A stretch of DNA of 64,000 nucleotides, taken from NCBI GenBank assembly GCA_003164035.1, contig PLRS01000052.1, positions 71,392-135,391 on the forward strand. Direction: 5' to 3'. A program made the translations under genes and the position numbers. Below, in pieces: positions 16,329 through 24,826 of this stretch. The DNA is from Bryobacterales bacterium. Lineage in GTDB: Bacteria; Acidobacteriota; Terriglobia; Bryobacterales; Bryobacteraceae. The notes under the pieces were generated by a model. The model was not told where the DNA came from. It saw nothing but the letters and a program-made list of their open reading frames with translations, and did not search any database. Positions within the stretch are counted from its first letter, which is position 1. The number at the start of each line of letters is the position of its first letter.

Positions 16329-17741
16329 CTATACCTTTATCAGGCTCTTGAGAACTCCGTCCCACGGAGCGCGGTAAGATTTGCTGCACATGGCGGCGGC
16401 TTCCTTATCGCCGACGACCACTTCCTTCTCGGGATCCCAGTGAATGGTCCGCCCACCCAGGCGCAGCGACATGTTGCCCAGGTTGCAGACGATCGCCGTT
16501 CGATGGCCCATGTCGAGATTGCAGAACGGCTGCTTGCGGGACTTGATGCACTCGACCCAGTCGCGCTTGTTGTCGTTGAACATGCGCTCTTCCAGGGATT
16601 GGTAGTCGGCCATATTACCGCCGCCGCGGCCACCCGTTCCGGGTTGCGCTTCGATCCAGGGCTCGGGTTTGGTGTCGTTGAACACCGCACCGCCAACCGG
16701 TTGTTGGCCCTGGAACCGCGGAATCAGGTTAGGCGGGTCGTTCTTCATTTCGGGAATCACCTGGTTGGAGCCTATCGCCAGATTGCCTTTGCTGCCCATG
16801 ATGACCGCACCCTGCGGGTCGCGCAAGCCGTTAGCTTCACGGCAGCCCATGGTCATCATGAATTCGGGGAACTGATAGAGGCACTCCTGCAGATCGGGCG
16901 TTTCGCCATCGTCTTCCAGGGTGAAGCGTCCGCCGAACGACACCACCTTCGTCGGTCCTTTCACGCCCGTCACCAATAGAAACGCGGATACGCTGTGGGC
17001 GCCCAGGTTGGTCAACTGGCCGCCGGAATAGTTCCAGAACCAACGGAAATGGTACAGCCCGCGGTGCTTCTGATAGGGCGTCTTGGGGGCCGGACCGAGC
17101 CACATGTCGTAATCGAAATCGGCGGGAGGATTCTCGACGGGCGTCTTGCCGAAACCCGGAAAGATGTTGCGGCCACCGGCTCCGAGCTTGACCATCTGGA
17201 TTTTTCCCAGCACGCCGCTGTCGAGAATTTTCTTGGCGACCTGATGGCCGGGATTGTGGTTTCGCTGCGTACCCACCACCACCACACGCTTGTACTTGTT
17301 CATCGCCTGGATCATCCACTTGCCTTCGTCGATGAACACCGTGAGCGGCTTTTCGACATAGACATCTTTGCCGGCGGCGCAGGCCATGATGGTGAGCAAG
17401 GCATGCCAGTGGTCGGGAGTAGCCACAAGCACTCCATCGATGTCCTTGTTTTCGTACATCTTGCGAAAATCGCTGTAGCCCTTGGCATTGGGGCTTTCCA
17501 GGTACGCCAGTCCTTCCTCGACGCGCGGCTTGTAAACATCGCATACCGCGACGCGGTCGACGTCCGGGAACGACTTCTTAAAGTTATAGATATGCTGCTT
17601 GCCGATCAATCCGTACCCGATAAAGCCGATACCGACGCGGTCATTGGCCCCGAGAACCCGGTTGTATTGTGCAGCCGTCAAGGCGGCCGCGCCCAGGAAC
17701 CCTCGTCGGGTGGTCTGGGCCGTTTCCAGTTTGTTTGGCAT
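16329..17741 (-). CDS. Tat-exported Gfo/Idh/MocA family oxidoreductase
   Basis: A 470-residue NAD(P)-dependent oxidoreductase. It has a twin-arginine leader (TTRRGFLGAAALTAAQ), then a Rossmann fold (VGIGFIGYGLIGKQH), LVATPDHWHALLTIMACAAGKDVYVEKPL (the GFO_IDH_MocA EKP motif with the catalytic Lys) and a C-terminal alpha/beta domain containing NLGAHSVS. Exported members of this family carry the cofactor across the membrane folded and act on sugars or glycosides in the periplasm. It leads a two-gene unit with the TIM-barrel isomerase. Length and architecture match the long Tat-type subgroup. Confidence 0.9.
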   Translation of the reverse strand: MPNKLETAQTTRRGFLGAAALTAAQYNRVLGANDRVGIGFIGYGLIGKQHIYNFKKSFPDVDRVAVCDVYKPRVEEGLAYLESPNAKGYSDFRKMYENKDIDGVLVATPDHWHALLTIMACAAGKDVYVEKPLTVFIDEGKWMIQAMNKYKRVVVVGTQRNHNPGHQVAKKILDSGVLGKIQMVKLGAGGRNIFPGFGKTPVENPPADFDYDMWLGPAPKTPYQKHRGLYHFRWFWNYSGGQLTNLGAHSVSAFLLVTGVKGPTKVVSFGGRFTLEDDGETPDLQECLYQFPEFMMTMGCREANGLRDPQGAVIMGSKGNLAIGSNQVIPEMKNDPPNLIPRFQGQQPVGGAVFNDTKPEPWIEAQPGTGGRGGGNMADYQSLEERMFNDNKRDWVECIKSRKQPFCNLDMGHRTAIVCNLGNMSLRLGGRTIHWDPEKEVVVGDKEAAAMCSKSYRAPWDGVLKSLIKV

Positions 17742-17873
17742 GGGTGCTTCCCTTCCTGAAGCCTACGTGGTCCGTAGATTGCGCGGGCTGAAGCGAACAA
17801 GCCGCGCCCACCCAATCATACTCCGCGGCACGGCCGGGTGGAAGCGCCGTGCGCTTTATACTGAAGTTCTACC

Positions 17874-20036
17874 GTGGAGCGGCCCATCCTGGCATTCTTC
17901 AAGAGTTATTCGCGACTGACCCTACGCAATAGCCCGATTCTCATTTTCGGTTACCTCGTTCCGTTCGCTTTCCTGTTCGCCTTCGCTGAATTGTTTCGCG
18001 CGACCGGCGGCGGAATTGTTTATTTCGCCGGTCCGGTTCTGACCATTGGAATCGTCGGCGACGGCCTGTGGGGCGCCATCGGCGCGGCCGAGGGCGGTGA
18101 AGCGGGCGTCGCGGGGCGCTTGGCGGCAGGCATGGTGAGCGGTTGGCTGCTCTGTCTGCCGATGGCGGCCGGTACGCTGGCTTTGGCGCATGGCTGGTAC
18201 GGCATGGCTCCGCCGCGCGACTGGTTTTCCGTGCTGGCGATGGTCACGTTGGGAGTCTCGGCCATTCGCGCCATCGGCCTGGTTCTGGCCGCCGTCACCC
18301 GCCGCCTCGTGGGAACCGGCATTGCCATCCTGGCGCTGTACCTGCCGATGCTCCTTCTGAGCGGCGCCACGCTGCCGGCGGCGCTTCTGCCCAAGTGGGC
18401 GCAGACGGCGGCTGAATTCATGCCGGCGGCCTACCTGGTGAACGGCTTTCAAGGCATCTTCTTTCTCGACCGGACCCTTTGGGACAACCGCGACACCGCC
18501 GCGGCCTTGTTGCTTACCGCCGTGGTGGGTATGTTTCTTGCCGTGCGCCTCTTTCGCCGCCAGGAGGAAAGCCTTGCGCCGCGCCACAAAGCCTGGGTGC
18601 TGGCGGTGCTGGCTCCGTTCGTGGCGATGGGCTGCTGGCAGTCCGGCACCGGAGAACACATTGCCCAGAACCGGACGATGTTCCGCCACTGGGAGCGTTC
18701 CGGGGCGTTTTTGATCCGCCATGCGCGCATCTTTACCGGCGAAGGCGCGGCGATCGAGAACGGCTCGGTCCTGGTGCGCGACGGCAAGATTGCCGAAGTC
18801 TACCGGGCACCGGCCGCGCCCGATCCCGAAGCGCTGCACGCGGAGCTGGTGGAAGGGGCCGGCAAAACGCTTCTCCCCGGACTCATCGACGTTCACGTGC
18901 ACCTGGGAGGCGCGCCCGGCCTGTCCGGCTCGAGTGCCGATTACGACCCGGCCAACTCCATGCCGCGGGCGGCCGCGGCGCTGCTTTATAGCGGCGTAAC
19001 CAGCGCGCGGAGCGTGGGCGACGATCTCGACCGGACGCTGACGTTGCGCCGCCGGATCGACGAGGCCGCCACGCCGGGCGCGCGTCTGTTCGTCTGCGGA
19101 CCGATGTTTACCGCCGCGAATGGACACGGCACCGAATTTACCCCGTACGTTCCCGACGCCATGCGCGGCCCGGCGAAGGCGCAACTGGTGCGTACCGCCA
19201 AAACCGCCGGCGAGGCCCGCGCCCAGGTGCGCGAGCTGAAACGCCGGGGCGTGAACGGAATCACGGCGATTCTCGAAGCCGGCTGGGGCCAAGGCACGCT
19301 TTACGACCGGCTGGATCTGTTCCTGATACGAGCCATTGCCGAGGAAGCCCACGCCCGGAACCTTCCCCTGGCGGTACACACCGGCGATGCCCGCGACGTC
19401 TTCGACGCGGTGGATATCGGCGCGGCTTCGGTGGAGCAAGGCTCGTGGCGGGATGAGCTGCCGGATTCGCTGCTGGAGCGGATGGCCCGGGAGCGGGTGG
19501 GCCTCGACCCCACCCTGAGCGTGGTCGAGGCTTACGCCCAGTATTTTGCCGGCCAGACCGATGCGCTTTCGGGATCTCTGGTGCAACAGGCGGCGCCGGC
19601 CGGCGTGTTGAAAGCTACGCGCGAGTTTCTGGCGTCGGGCAAGTCCGCCGACCCCGCCCGAGTCGAGGCCTTCACCCACTCCATGGAGGTGGCGCGCGCC
19701 AACCTGCTGCGCGCCTGGCAGGCGGGTGTGCCGCTGGTGATGGGGACCGACGCCGGGAACCCCTTGGTCTTTCCCGGACCGTCCCTGCACCACGAGCTCC
19801 GGCTCTGGGTGCAGGCGGGCATTCCTCCGGCCGTGGCGCTGGAGGCAGCCACCGTCAACGCCGCGAAACTCCTGAACGCCTCCGGCCGAATCGGCGCGAT
19901 TCGCAAGGGCCTCGATGCCAACCTGTTGCTGGTGGATGGCAATCCACTCGAAGACATTTCCGCCACCGAGCGCATCTCTCTGGTGGTTTTGGAGGGTGAG
20001 CGAATTCACCGCGCGGAGCTTTTCGGGCGGGAATAA
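17874..20036 (+). CDS. ABC-2-type permease fused to metal-dependent amidohydrolase
   Basis: A 720-residue protein with two unrelated modules in one uninterrupted frame. Residues 1-225 look like the membrane domain of an ABC-2 permease: five to six hydrophobic helices, and SGATLPAALLPKWAQTAAEFMPAAYLVNG, which is the ABC2_membrane pattern near the last helices. Residues 240-254 form one more hydrophobic helix ending VAMGC, resembling a lipobox. Residues 275-720 are an imidazolonepropionase-like amidohydrolase: LIDVHVHLGG (H341, H343), LAVHTGD, and GTDAGNPLVFPG near the C-terminus (catalytic Asp). No ATPase gene is beside it. The hydrolase probably sits on the outer face, but topology is inference. 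Confidence 0.8.
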   Translation: MERPILAFFKSYSRLTLRNSPILIFGYLVPFAFLFAFAELFRATGGGIVYFAGPVLTIGIVGDGLWGAIGAAEGGEAGVAGRLAAGMVSGWLLCLPMAAGTLALAHGWYGMAPPRDWFSVLAMVTLGVSAIRAIGLVLAAVTRRLVGTGIAILALYLPMLLLSGATLPAALLPKWAQTAAEFMPAAYLVNGFQGIFFLDRTLWDNRDTAAALLLTAVVGMFLAVRLFRRQEESLAPRHKAWVLAVLAPFVAMGCWQSGTGEHIAQNRTMFRHWERSGAFLIRHARIFTGEGAAIENGSVLVRDGKIAEVYRAPAAPDPEALHAELVEGAGKTLLPGLIDVHVHLGGAPGLSGSSADYDPANSMPRAAAALLYSGVTSARSVGDDLDRTLTLRRRIDEAATPGARLFVCGPMFTAANGHGTEFTPYVPDAMRGPAKAQLVRTAKTAGEARAQVRELKRRGVNGITAILEAGWGQGTLYDRLDLFLIRAIAEEAHARNLPLAVHTGDARDVFDAVDIGAASVEQGSWRDELPDSLLERMARERVGLDPTLSVVEAYAQYFAGQTDALSGSLVQQAAPAGVLKATREFLASGKSADPARVEAFTHSMEVARANLLRAWQAGVPLVMGTDAGNPLVFPGPSLHHELRLWVQAGIPPAVALEAATVNAAKLLNASGRIGAIRKGLDANLLLVDGNPLEDISATERISLVVLEGERIHRAELFGRE

Positions 20037-20168
20037 CCCCTACATTTGGGGGCGCCCTTCCCCACATGATTTCTATTGATAGCGGCGCCGGGTTTCTGTA
20101 ACGTTACACCATGGCCCCGAAGAAAGCTCGAAACGCGGGCCATTCAGATCCGGGAAAGAGGGTTAAGA

Positions 20169-20390
20169 ATGCCGCACCTGTATCGAAGCACGACCCACCT
20201 GCAGCACTGGTTTGCATACACGCCGGCCACCGGCTGGGTGATCTTTCCGGCCAAGGAGAACGGCTGGGAGGATCGGCACAAAGCCGCGGGCCTCGATCAC
20301 CTGCGTTTGTACGAAGTGCCGCTGTGGATGGCCTTTGGTACCGGCCTCTCCGCCGGCGTCGAGTGCGCCAACCTGCGCCCGGCGGCGTGA
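20169..20390 (+). CDS. Small hypothetical protein
   Basis: A 73-residue protein starting at the ATG at 20169, preceded by AGAGGG. It is aromatic-rich (HLQHWFAYTPATGWVIFPAKENGWEDR) and ends with LWMAFGTGLSAGVECANL. I believe similar short proteins with the HWFAYTPATGW core occur in related acidobacteria, but cannot confirm. No signal, membrane segment or catalytic motif. Codon pattern (GC at third positions) supports real coding. Confidence 0.55.
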   Translation: MPHLYRSTTHLQHWFAYTPATGWVIFPAKENGWEDRHKAAGLDHLRLYEVPLWMAFGTGLSAGVECANLRPAA

Positions 20391-20422
20391 CGCGATTTTG
20401 ATCTTCTCGGGATTCTGGTCTT

Positions 20423-20857
20423 TTAGCGAGCGTGCGCCGTCAATACGTTCCAAGCCGCCAGAGAGTCCATGTAGTCTCTCCAGTGCGAAATTTTCCGGTT
20501 TTCAATATGTATGATTGAGCAAAACCGATTGTTGTACTTTAGGCCTGTCGCGAGGACAGTCCCATGGACTTCATATTCGATGACGACGACACGGCCGTTG
20601 TCTACCTTGTGGGTAATCAATTTATCGGCGGATTGAAGCTCGATGTTGTTGCCATAGCCCTTGAACTTGGCCATCAGGTCGGCGCGCCCCCGGATAATGC
20701 GAGGCCAACCGGGGAAGTCGTAGAGCACCTCGTAGACGACGTCGTCAGCGACGATGTCGAAGAAGTGCTCGCCATCGGCAAGGTCGCCTAGCGCCCCTCG
20801 AACCAACTCAAAGTAAGGCCGGGAGGCCTCGTAGGCGGCGTATTTCGGATTTGGCAT
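20423..20857 (-). CDS. SnoaL-like / NTF2-fold protein
   Basis: A 144-residue single-domain protein of the SnoaL-like NTF2 superfamily: a helix (YAAYEASRPYFELVRGALGDLADG), FFDIVADDVVYEVLYDFPGWPRIIRGRADLMAKFKGY, a central strand pair VVVIEYEVHG, and ISHWRDYMDSLAAW at the end. These cone-shaped domains act as isomerases, hydrolases or binding modules; the substrate cannot be deduced. It is a stand-alone gene converging on the small protein at 20169. Confidence 0.8.
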   Translation of the reverse strand: MPNPKYAAYEASRPYFELVRGALGDLADGEHFFDIVADDVVYEVLYDFPGWPRIIRGRADLMAKFKGYGNNIELQSADKLITHKVDNGRVVVIEYEVHGTVLATGLKYNNRFCSIIHIENRKISHWRDYMDSLAAWNVLTAHAR

Positions 20858-21026
20858 TCTGGATTCTCCAAGCGCTTCGCAAGGTTGACTACGTTAATAT
20901 ACATTGGGAAGCTAGTATCGAACAATGTCCTCCGGCCGCGCGCGGGGACTGGGGCAGGGTTGGAGAGTGGTCGATACCTGGGCGAATGGCTCCGGATAAT
21001 CCGTCCCACCAGCGACGCTGGCGCGG

Positions 21027-21437
21027 CTAACCGATCTCGTCAAACAGAGAACCCGTAAGGCCGCCGCTGGCTCCGCTACCGAGCAGGCTCTGGATTTCCG
21101 CCGATTGCATTTGTTCCGCGGTGGTTGCGGTAGAGGAAGTCGAAGCCGTGATAGAGGAAGACGCGCCGGAAGAAGTGGACGACTCGGCTGCCTGGGCCAG
21201 GACGTCCTCCAGGCTGGTACCGCTTGTGCCGCCGGCGTTGGCGCCGGTCGTGCCCCCGAACAGCGTATCCACATTCTCCAACTGCATGGCCGCCGTGCTC
21301 AGTTGGACGAGATCGGCGGGCGAGGCCTTCTCCAAAGCGGACACATCCTTCGAAGACGACGCCAACGGCGAGCCCACCTTAGAGAGAGTCTGGAGCAAAT
21401 CCGCTACCCCAGGATTGGTCGAAGAGACGGAACCCAT
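21027..21437 (-). CDS. Ser/Thr/Ala/Gly-rich hypothetical protein
   Basis: A 136-residue protein of unknown function. The ATG at 21437 is preceded by GGGAGG at 7-8 bases; the frame extends upstream into a palindromic element, which is not credible coding. The first half is helical (VADLLQTLSKVG, LVQLSTAAMQLENVDTLFG); the second half is low complexity (SSTSSGASSSITASTSSTAT) and ends GASGGLTGSLFDEIG. No signal peptide or membrane segment is seen. Confidence 0.55.
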   Translation of the reverse strand: MGSVSSTNPGVADLLQTLSKVGSPLASSSKDVSALEKASPADLVQLSTAAMQLENVDTLFGGTTGANAGGTSGTSLEDVLAQAAESSTSSGASSSITASTSSTATTAEQMQSAEIQSLLGSGASGGLTGSLFDEIG

Positions 21438-21494
21438 TACCACACCTCCCAATGTGATATCGGCTGCAAGGGCGATTCGCTTTAGGCTCTCCGA

Positions 21495-21655
21495 GTGCTT
21501 AACCGGCCTGGGGATTTCGCAGTATAACCGCGGCAACCGCTCCCTCGCGGTCGCGGCTCGGTAAGTGACTGAAAACACGTGGCGCTCGTAACCGAGCCGC
21601 GACCGCGAGGGAGCGGTTGCCGCGGAACGGATTTCCCCCAGATCGGTTAGGCACC
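21495..21655. repeat. MITE-like palindromic element, copy 1
   Basis: The inner arms 21528-21562 and 21591-21625 are a perfect 35-bp inverted repeat around a 28-base spacer (core CCGCTCCCTCGCGGTCGCGG). Outer flanks form a second, weaker inverted repeat: GTGCTTAACCGGCCTGGGGA at about 21495 and CCCCAGATCGGTTAGGCAC ending near 21653. Two more copies lie at 34318-34475 and 38744-38976. With the 21438-21838 interval otherwise empty, this element is its main content. Confidence 0.85.
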
Positions 21656-21838
21656 CAGGCCCTCCCAGGCCCTCCCTCCGATTTGACTTGCCGGCCTCGC
21701 ATGCGCTAGGATCTTCTGATGGCTGCGTAGCCGCTCGCCCAAAGAGCCTGCCTCTGCTGGTTTCTCGGTTCGCACGAAGGGTTTCTCGCTATCCGAATCA
21801 GGCGGGAACTGCCGCAAGTTTAAGAATTAGAGACTGTT

Positions 21839-22249
21839 ATGATGAACGCCAAATACGGAACCAAGTCGAACTTTGCCAACTATCGGCGGGTCCTGGAGAG
21901 TAAAGCGGAGGAAGTGCGCGACAGCCTGTCCAAACAGAAGGCCGCGCAAGTGGTTTCGCGCTTGGATATTCCTTCCGACGAAGGCGATCTGAGCCAGCAG
22001 CACCACGAAGAATGGCTGTTTCTGAATCGCAATTCGATCGACATGAAACTGCTGCGGGAAATCTCCGGCGCGCTGAAACGGATCGATCTTGGCTCGTACG
22101 GAGTGTGCCCCGAGTGCGAAGAGGACATCTCCGTCAAGCGTCTGGACGCGGTGCCATGGGCGCGCTATTGCGTGACCTGCCAGGATCTGGTTGCCACTCG
22201 CATCGAAGAGGGCGAGCTGGTCGACGAGCTCGAGGAAGCCAGCCGATGA
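21839..22249 (+). CDS. DksA/TraR-family zinc finger protein
   Basis: A 136-residue protein with a coiled-coil N-terminal half and the DksA/TraR C4 zinc finger at the end (CPECEEDISVKRLDAVPWARYCVTCQ, four Cys). Such proteins enter the secondary channel of RNA polymerase and modulate initiation, often with ppGpp. The acidic DxxDxA tip motif of true DksA is not clear in the coiled coil, so equivalence to DksA is not assured. It overlaps the next gene by ATGA and is upstream of hfq. Confidence 0.85.
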   Translation: MMNAKYGTKSNFANYRRVLESKAEEVRDSLSKQKAAQVVSRLDIPSDEGDLSQQHHEEWLFLNRNSIDMKLLREISGALKRIDLGSYGVCPECEEDISVKRLDAVPWARYCVTCQDLVATRIEEGELVDELEEASR

Positions 22250-22548
22250 ACCTGGTCGACCTGCGCAAGCTTTCGATTCGCCGCGGCCTCCGCATCCGTT
22301 TCCACTTGAACGGCGGTATGGAGTGCCTGATCGGCGAGGACGGAATCGCGCGGGTGCCCGGCCTCCATTCGATCCCCAAGTTCAATCTGGAAGAAGAGCT
22401 GGCCGCGGCGCAGCAATTCATGCTCGAATCGTCGGCCGCGCAACCGCCAAAGGCCTCGCCTGTCCGCACCGTGAATCGCCAGGAATTGGAAGCGATGGCG
22501 GCCGGCGCGGGGACCTCTTCCGGACCCGTCGAGCACGACGACGAGTAG
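22246..22548 (+). CDS. Hypothetical protein translationally coupled to DksA-like gene
   Basis: A 100-residue protein whose ATG overlaps the TGA of the DksA-like gene (ATGA). The first 60 residues look folded: LRKLSIRRGLRIRFHLNGGMECLIGEDGIARVPGL.., followed by helix NLEEELAAAQQFML and a polar tail. I do not recognise it. Its tight coupling and position before hfq suggest it belongs to the same expression unit. Confidence 0.65.
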   Translation: MNLVDLRKLSIRRGLRIRFHLNGGMECLIGEDGIARVPGLHSIPKFNLEEELAAAQQFMLESSAAQPPKASPVRTVNRQELEAMAAGAGTSSGPVEHDDE

Positions 22549-22656
22549 CCCATAAGGGCCAGTACGGAGCCATGCCCTTCCCAAACGGTGTACAATACAA
22601 TCGCCGATAACACTTTATCTGTTCTTTTTGACAGGCCTTGTTTTCTTGGGGGAGTG

Positions 22657-22959
22657 ATGGAGAAGCCGGCGCAAAATATTCAAGACAGCTTTCTAAACAA
22701 CGCACGGAAAGACAAGATTGCCCTCACCATCTATTTGATGAGCGGCGTAAAGCTTTCCGGCCGGATCAAAAGTTTCGACAAGTATTCGCTGGTGCTCGAG
22801 ACCAGCAGCCAGGAGCAGTTGATCTTCAAGCATGCCATTTCGACCGTGGTAACGCAGAAGGCAACTCACCCTTATGCTTCGAGCGCGCAAGCGGTGGGGG
22901 CACATCCGGGCGCGGGCATTCCCGGCTCGCCGGTGCACGTCGATACGGCGGAGGCGTAG
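22657..22959 (+). CDS. hfq: RNA chaperone Hfq
   Basis: A 100-residue Hfq. The Sm1 motif is clear ([40 protein letters not shown]), and the Sm2 motif reads [11 protein letters not shown], with KH of the YKHA signature. A short Ala/Pro/Gly-rich tail follows. The ATG at 22657 has GGGGGAG close upstream. Hfq forms hexamers that match small RNAs to mRNAs. The gene ends in TAG at 22957-22959, and hflX follows in the same reading frame (see findings). Confidence 0.95.
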   Translation: MEKPAQNIQDSFLNNARKDKIALTIYLMSGVKLSGRIKSFDKYSLVLETSSQEQLIFKHAISTVVTQKATHPYASSAQAVGAHPGAGIPGSPVHVDTAEA

Positions 22960-23073
22960 CCCACGCTTTCGGGGCAGAGCCGCGGCGAGCGGGCCGTCCT
23001 GGCCGGCATCGAATGGAAGGGCCGGTCCGGCTCGGAAAGCGCGCGGATCTCGGCCGAAGAGTCGCTGGAGGAG

Positions 23074-24327
23074 TTGGCGGAACTGGCGGCCAGCGCCGGT
23101 GGAACGGTCGTGGACCGTTTCCTGCAGTCGCGAGCCGGCCCGGAGGCGTCGACCCTCATCGGTTCCGGCAAGGTGGCGGAACTGCGGAGCGCCGTCGCAA
23201 CGGCGGACGCGAGCGTGGTGGTTTTCGACCACGAGCTTACGCCCACCCAGCAACGCAATCTCGAAAAGGCTCTCGAAGTCAAAGTGCTGGACCGGACCCA
23301 GCTCATTCTGGACATTTTCGCTTCCCGGGCGCGCACTCGCGAAGGTCGCCTCCAGGTGGAATTGGCGCAGTTGAACTACCTGCTGCCGCGGTTGGCCGGG
23401 CACGGCGTGGAAATGTCGCGGCTTGGCGGCGGGATTGGTACTCGGGGACCGGGCGAGACGCAGCTTGAAACCGACCGCCGGCGGATCGCGCGCCGAATTC
23501 AAAAGATCAAGCGGGAGCTGGAAAGCGTGCGGGCGGGCCGGGCGCTGCACCGCCGGCGCCGGGTAGCGGTTCCGTTGGCCACTCTGGCCCTGGCCGGCTA
23601 CACCAATGCCGGCAAATCGACGCTTTTCAATCGCCTCACGCGGGCCGGCGTGGTGGCGGACGCGCGCATGTTCGCCACCCTCGATCCGACGGTGCGGCCG
23701 CTCGATCTGCCTTCCCGCCGCCGGGTGCTGGTGAGCGACACGGTGGGATTCATCCGCAATCTCCCGACAACCGTGGTGGAAGCTTTCCGCGCCACCCTGG
23801 AAGAAGTGACGGAAGCGGCGTTGGTGCTGCACATAGTGGATGCCTCGTCACCGGCGGCTTCCGAACATGTGGCGCACGTGCGGAAAGTGCTGGGCGAAAT
23901 CGGCGCGGGCAATATACCCCAACTCCTGGTCTTGAACAAGATCGACCGTCTGGACAATGGTTCGGGTGCTGTTTTCGATGCCGCCGCCTGGGGACGCAGG
24001 ATCGGGAACGAAGACCGTGCCGGCCTTCGGGCGGTGGGAATCTCGGCCGTCACCGGCGTAGGCGTGGACGGTCTGGTGGCCGCCATCGACGACGTGCTGC
24101 CTCTCGATCCGATCCTTCGCGCGGTTTACCGTTTTCCAGCCGCCGATGGCGCCACGTTGGCGCTCTTGCACGCCTGCGGCAAGGTTCTGGAGGTGCGCTA
24201 CGAGGGAGACGAATGTGTGGCGGACGTGGAGGCGCCTCAATCTCTGGGCCGGCGGGTGTCCCGATTTCTACAGAATCCACAGTTCTGTGGAAAACCTTGT
24301 GGGAAAGAGCCTGTTCCAGACAACTAA
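23074..24327 (+). CDS. hflX: GTPase HflX
   Basis: Ribosome-associated GTPase HflX. It contains the N-terminal nucleotide-binding region (LIGSGKVAELRSAV, VVFDHELTPTQQRNLEKAL, VLDRTQLILDIFASRARTREG), the HflX GGIGTRGPGETQLETDRR motif, then G1 ANAGKST-like (GYTNAGKSTLFNRL), G3 DTVGFI, and G4 NKID. Coordinates begin at TTG 23074, the only canonical start after the hfq stop, but clear homology begins about 30 codons earlier (ERAVLAGIEWKGRS, codons from 22987), where no ATG, GTG or TTG exists. It rescues stalled 70S ribosomes in other bacteria. The hfq-hflX neighbourhood is classical. Confidence 0.93.
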   Translation: MAELAASAGGTVVDRFLQSRAGPEASTLIGSGKVAELRSAVATADASVVVFDHELTPTQQRNLEKALEVKVLDRTQLILDIFASRARTREGRLQVELAQLNYLLPRLAGHGVEMSRLGGGIGTRGPGETQLETDRRRIARRIQKIKRELESVRAGRALHRRRRVAVPLATLALAGYTNAGKSTLFNRLTRAGVVADARMFATLDPTVRPLDLPSRRRVLVSDTVGFIRNLPTTVVEAFRATLEEVTEAALVLHIVDASSPAASEHVAHVRKVLGEIGAGNIPQLLVLNKIDRLDNGSGAVFDAAAWGRRIGNEDRAGLRAVGISAVTGVGVDGLVAAIDDVLPLDPILRAVYRFPAADGATLALLHACGKVLEVRYEGDECVADVEAPQSLGRRVSRFLQNPQFCGKPCGKEPVPDN

Positions 24328-24553
24328 CTCTTGTAAAGAAAGACAGTTAGTGCGAATTGAACCATGCGGCAGCAATTTCTTGTAATGGCTTGACTCCAGG
24401 GAACTTACTGCAAAAAAACAAGGCTGGCGCGAATGTTTCAGTTCGGTTGCACCGCCGAAACGCGCCCGTCCCCGATTCTTTTCCACACTGGGTACCGGAG
24501 GGTGGGAAGCGAACAGCCTCCGCAGTCTGGTAAACTGATAAAGCTGCGATCAC
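24328..24553. other. Spacer between hflX and tRNA-Met
   Basis: No gene or clear terminator is seen. The segment is relatively A-rich near 24335-24420, and it presumably holds the tRNA promoter, but no convincing -35/-10 pair could be chosen by eye. Confidence 0.4.
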
Positions 24554-24630
<77 letters not shown>

Positions 24631-24826
24631 CTCTTTTCAACGATTTCCAACCAATTCCAGCCACCGGGCCGCGCTCGCCTCAAGAAATAGGGCGATTAAC
24701 CTGACTAGAACTCCCGCTACGGGGCAACTGGCGCCATGGCCGACCTAACCCCCGTCCGCGCGGCAGCGGCCAAAGTTCTTGGCGATTCGCCCGGCCGGCT
24801 GCATAATGAGGTTTCGCGAGAACACC

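Noticed and set aside
17922-20009. 695-codon minus-strand frame opposite the permease-amidohydrolase gene
   Set aside because: Composition (G, R, H, Q-rich, no hydrophobic core) is that of a shadow; the opposite strand carries clear motifs.
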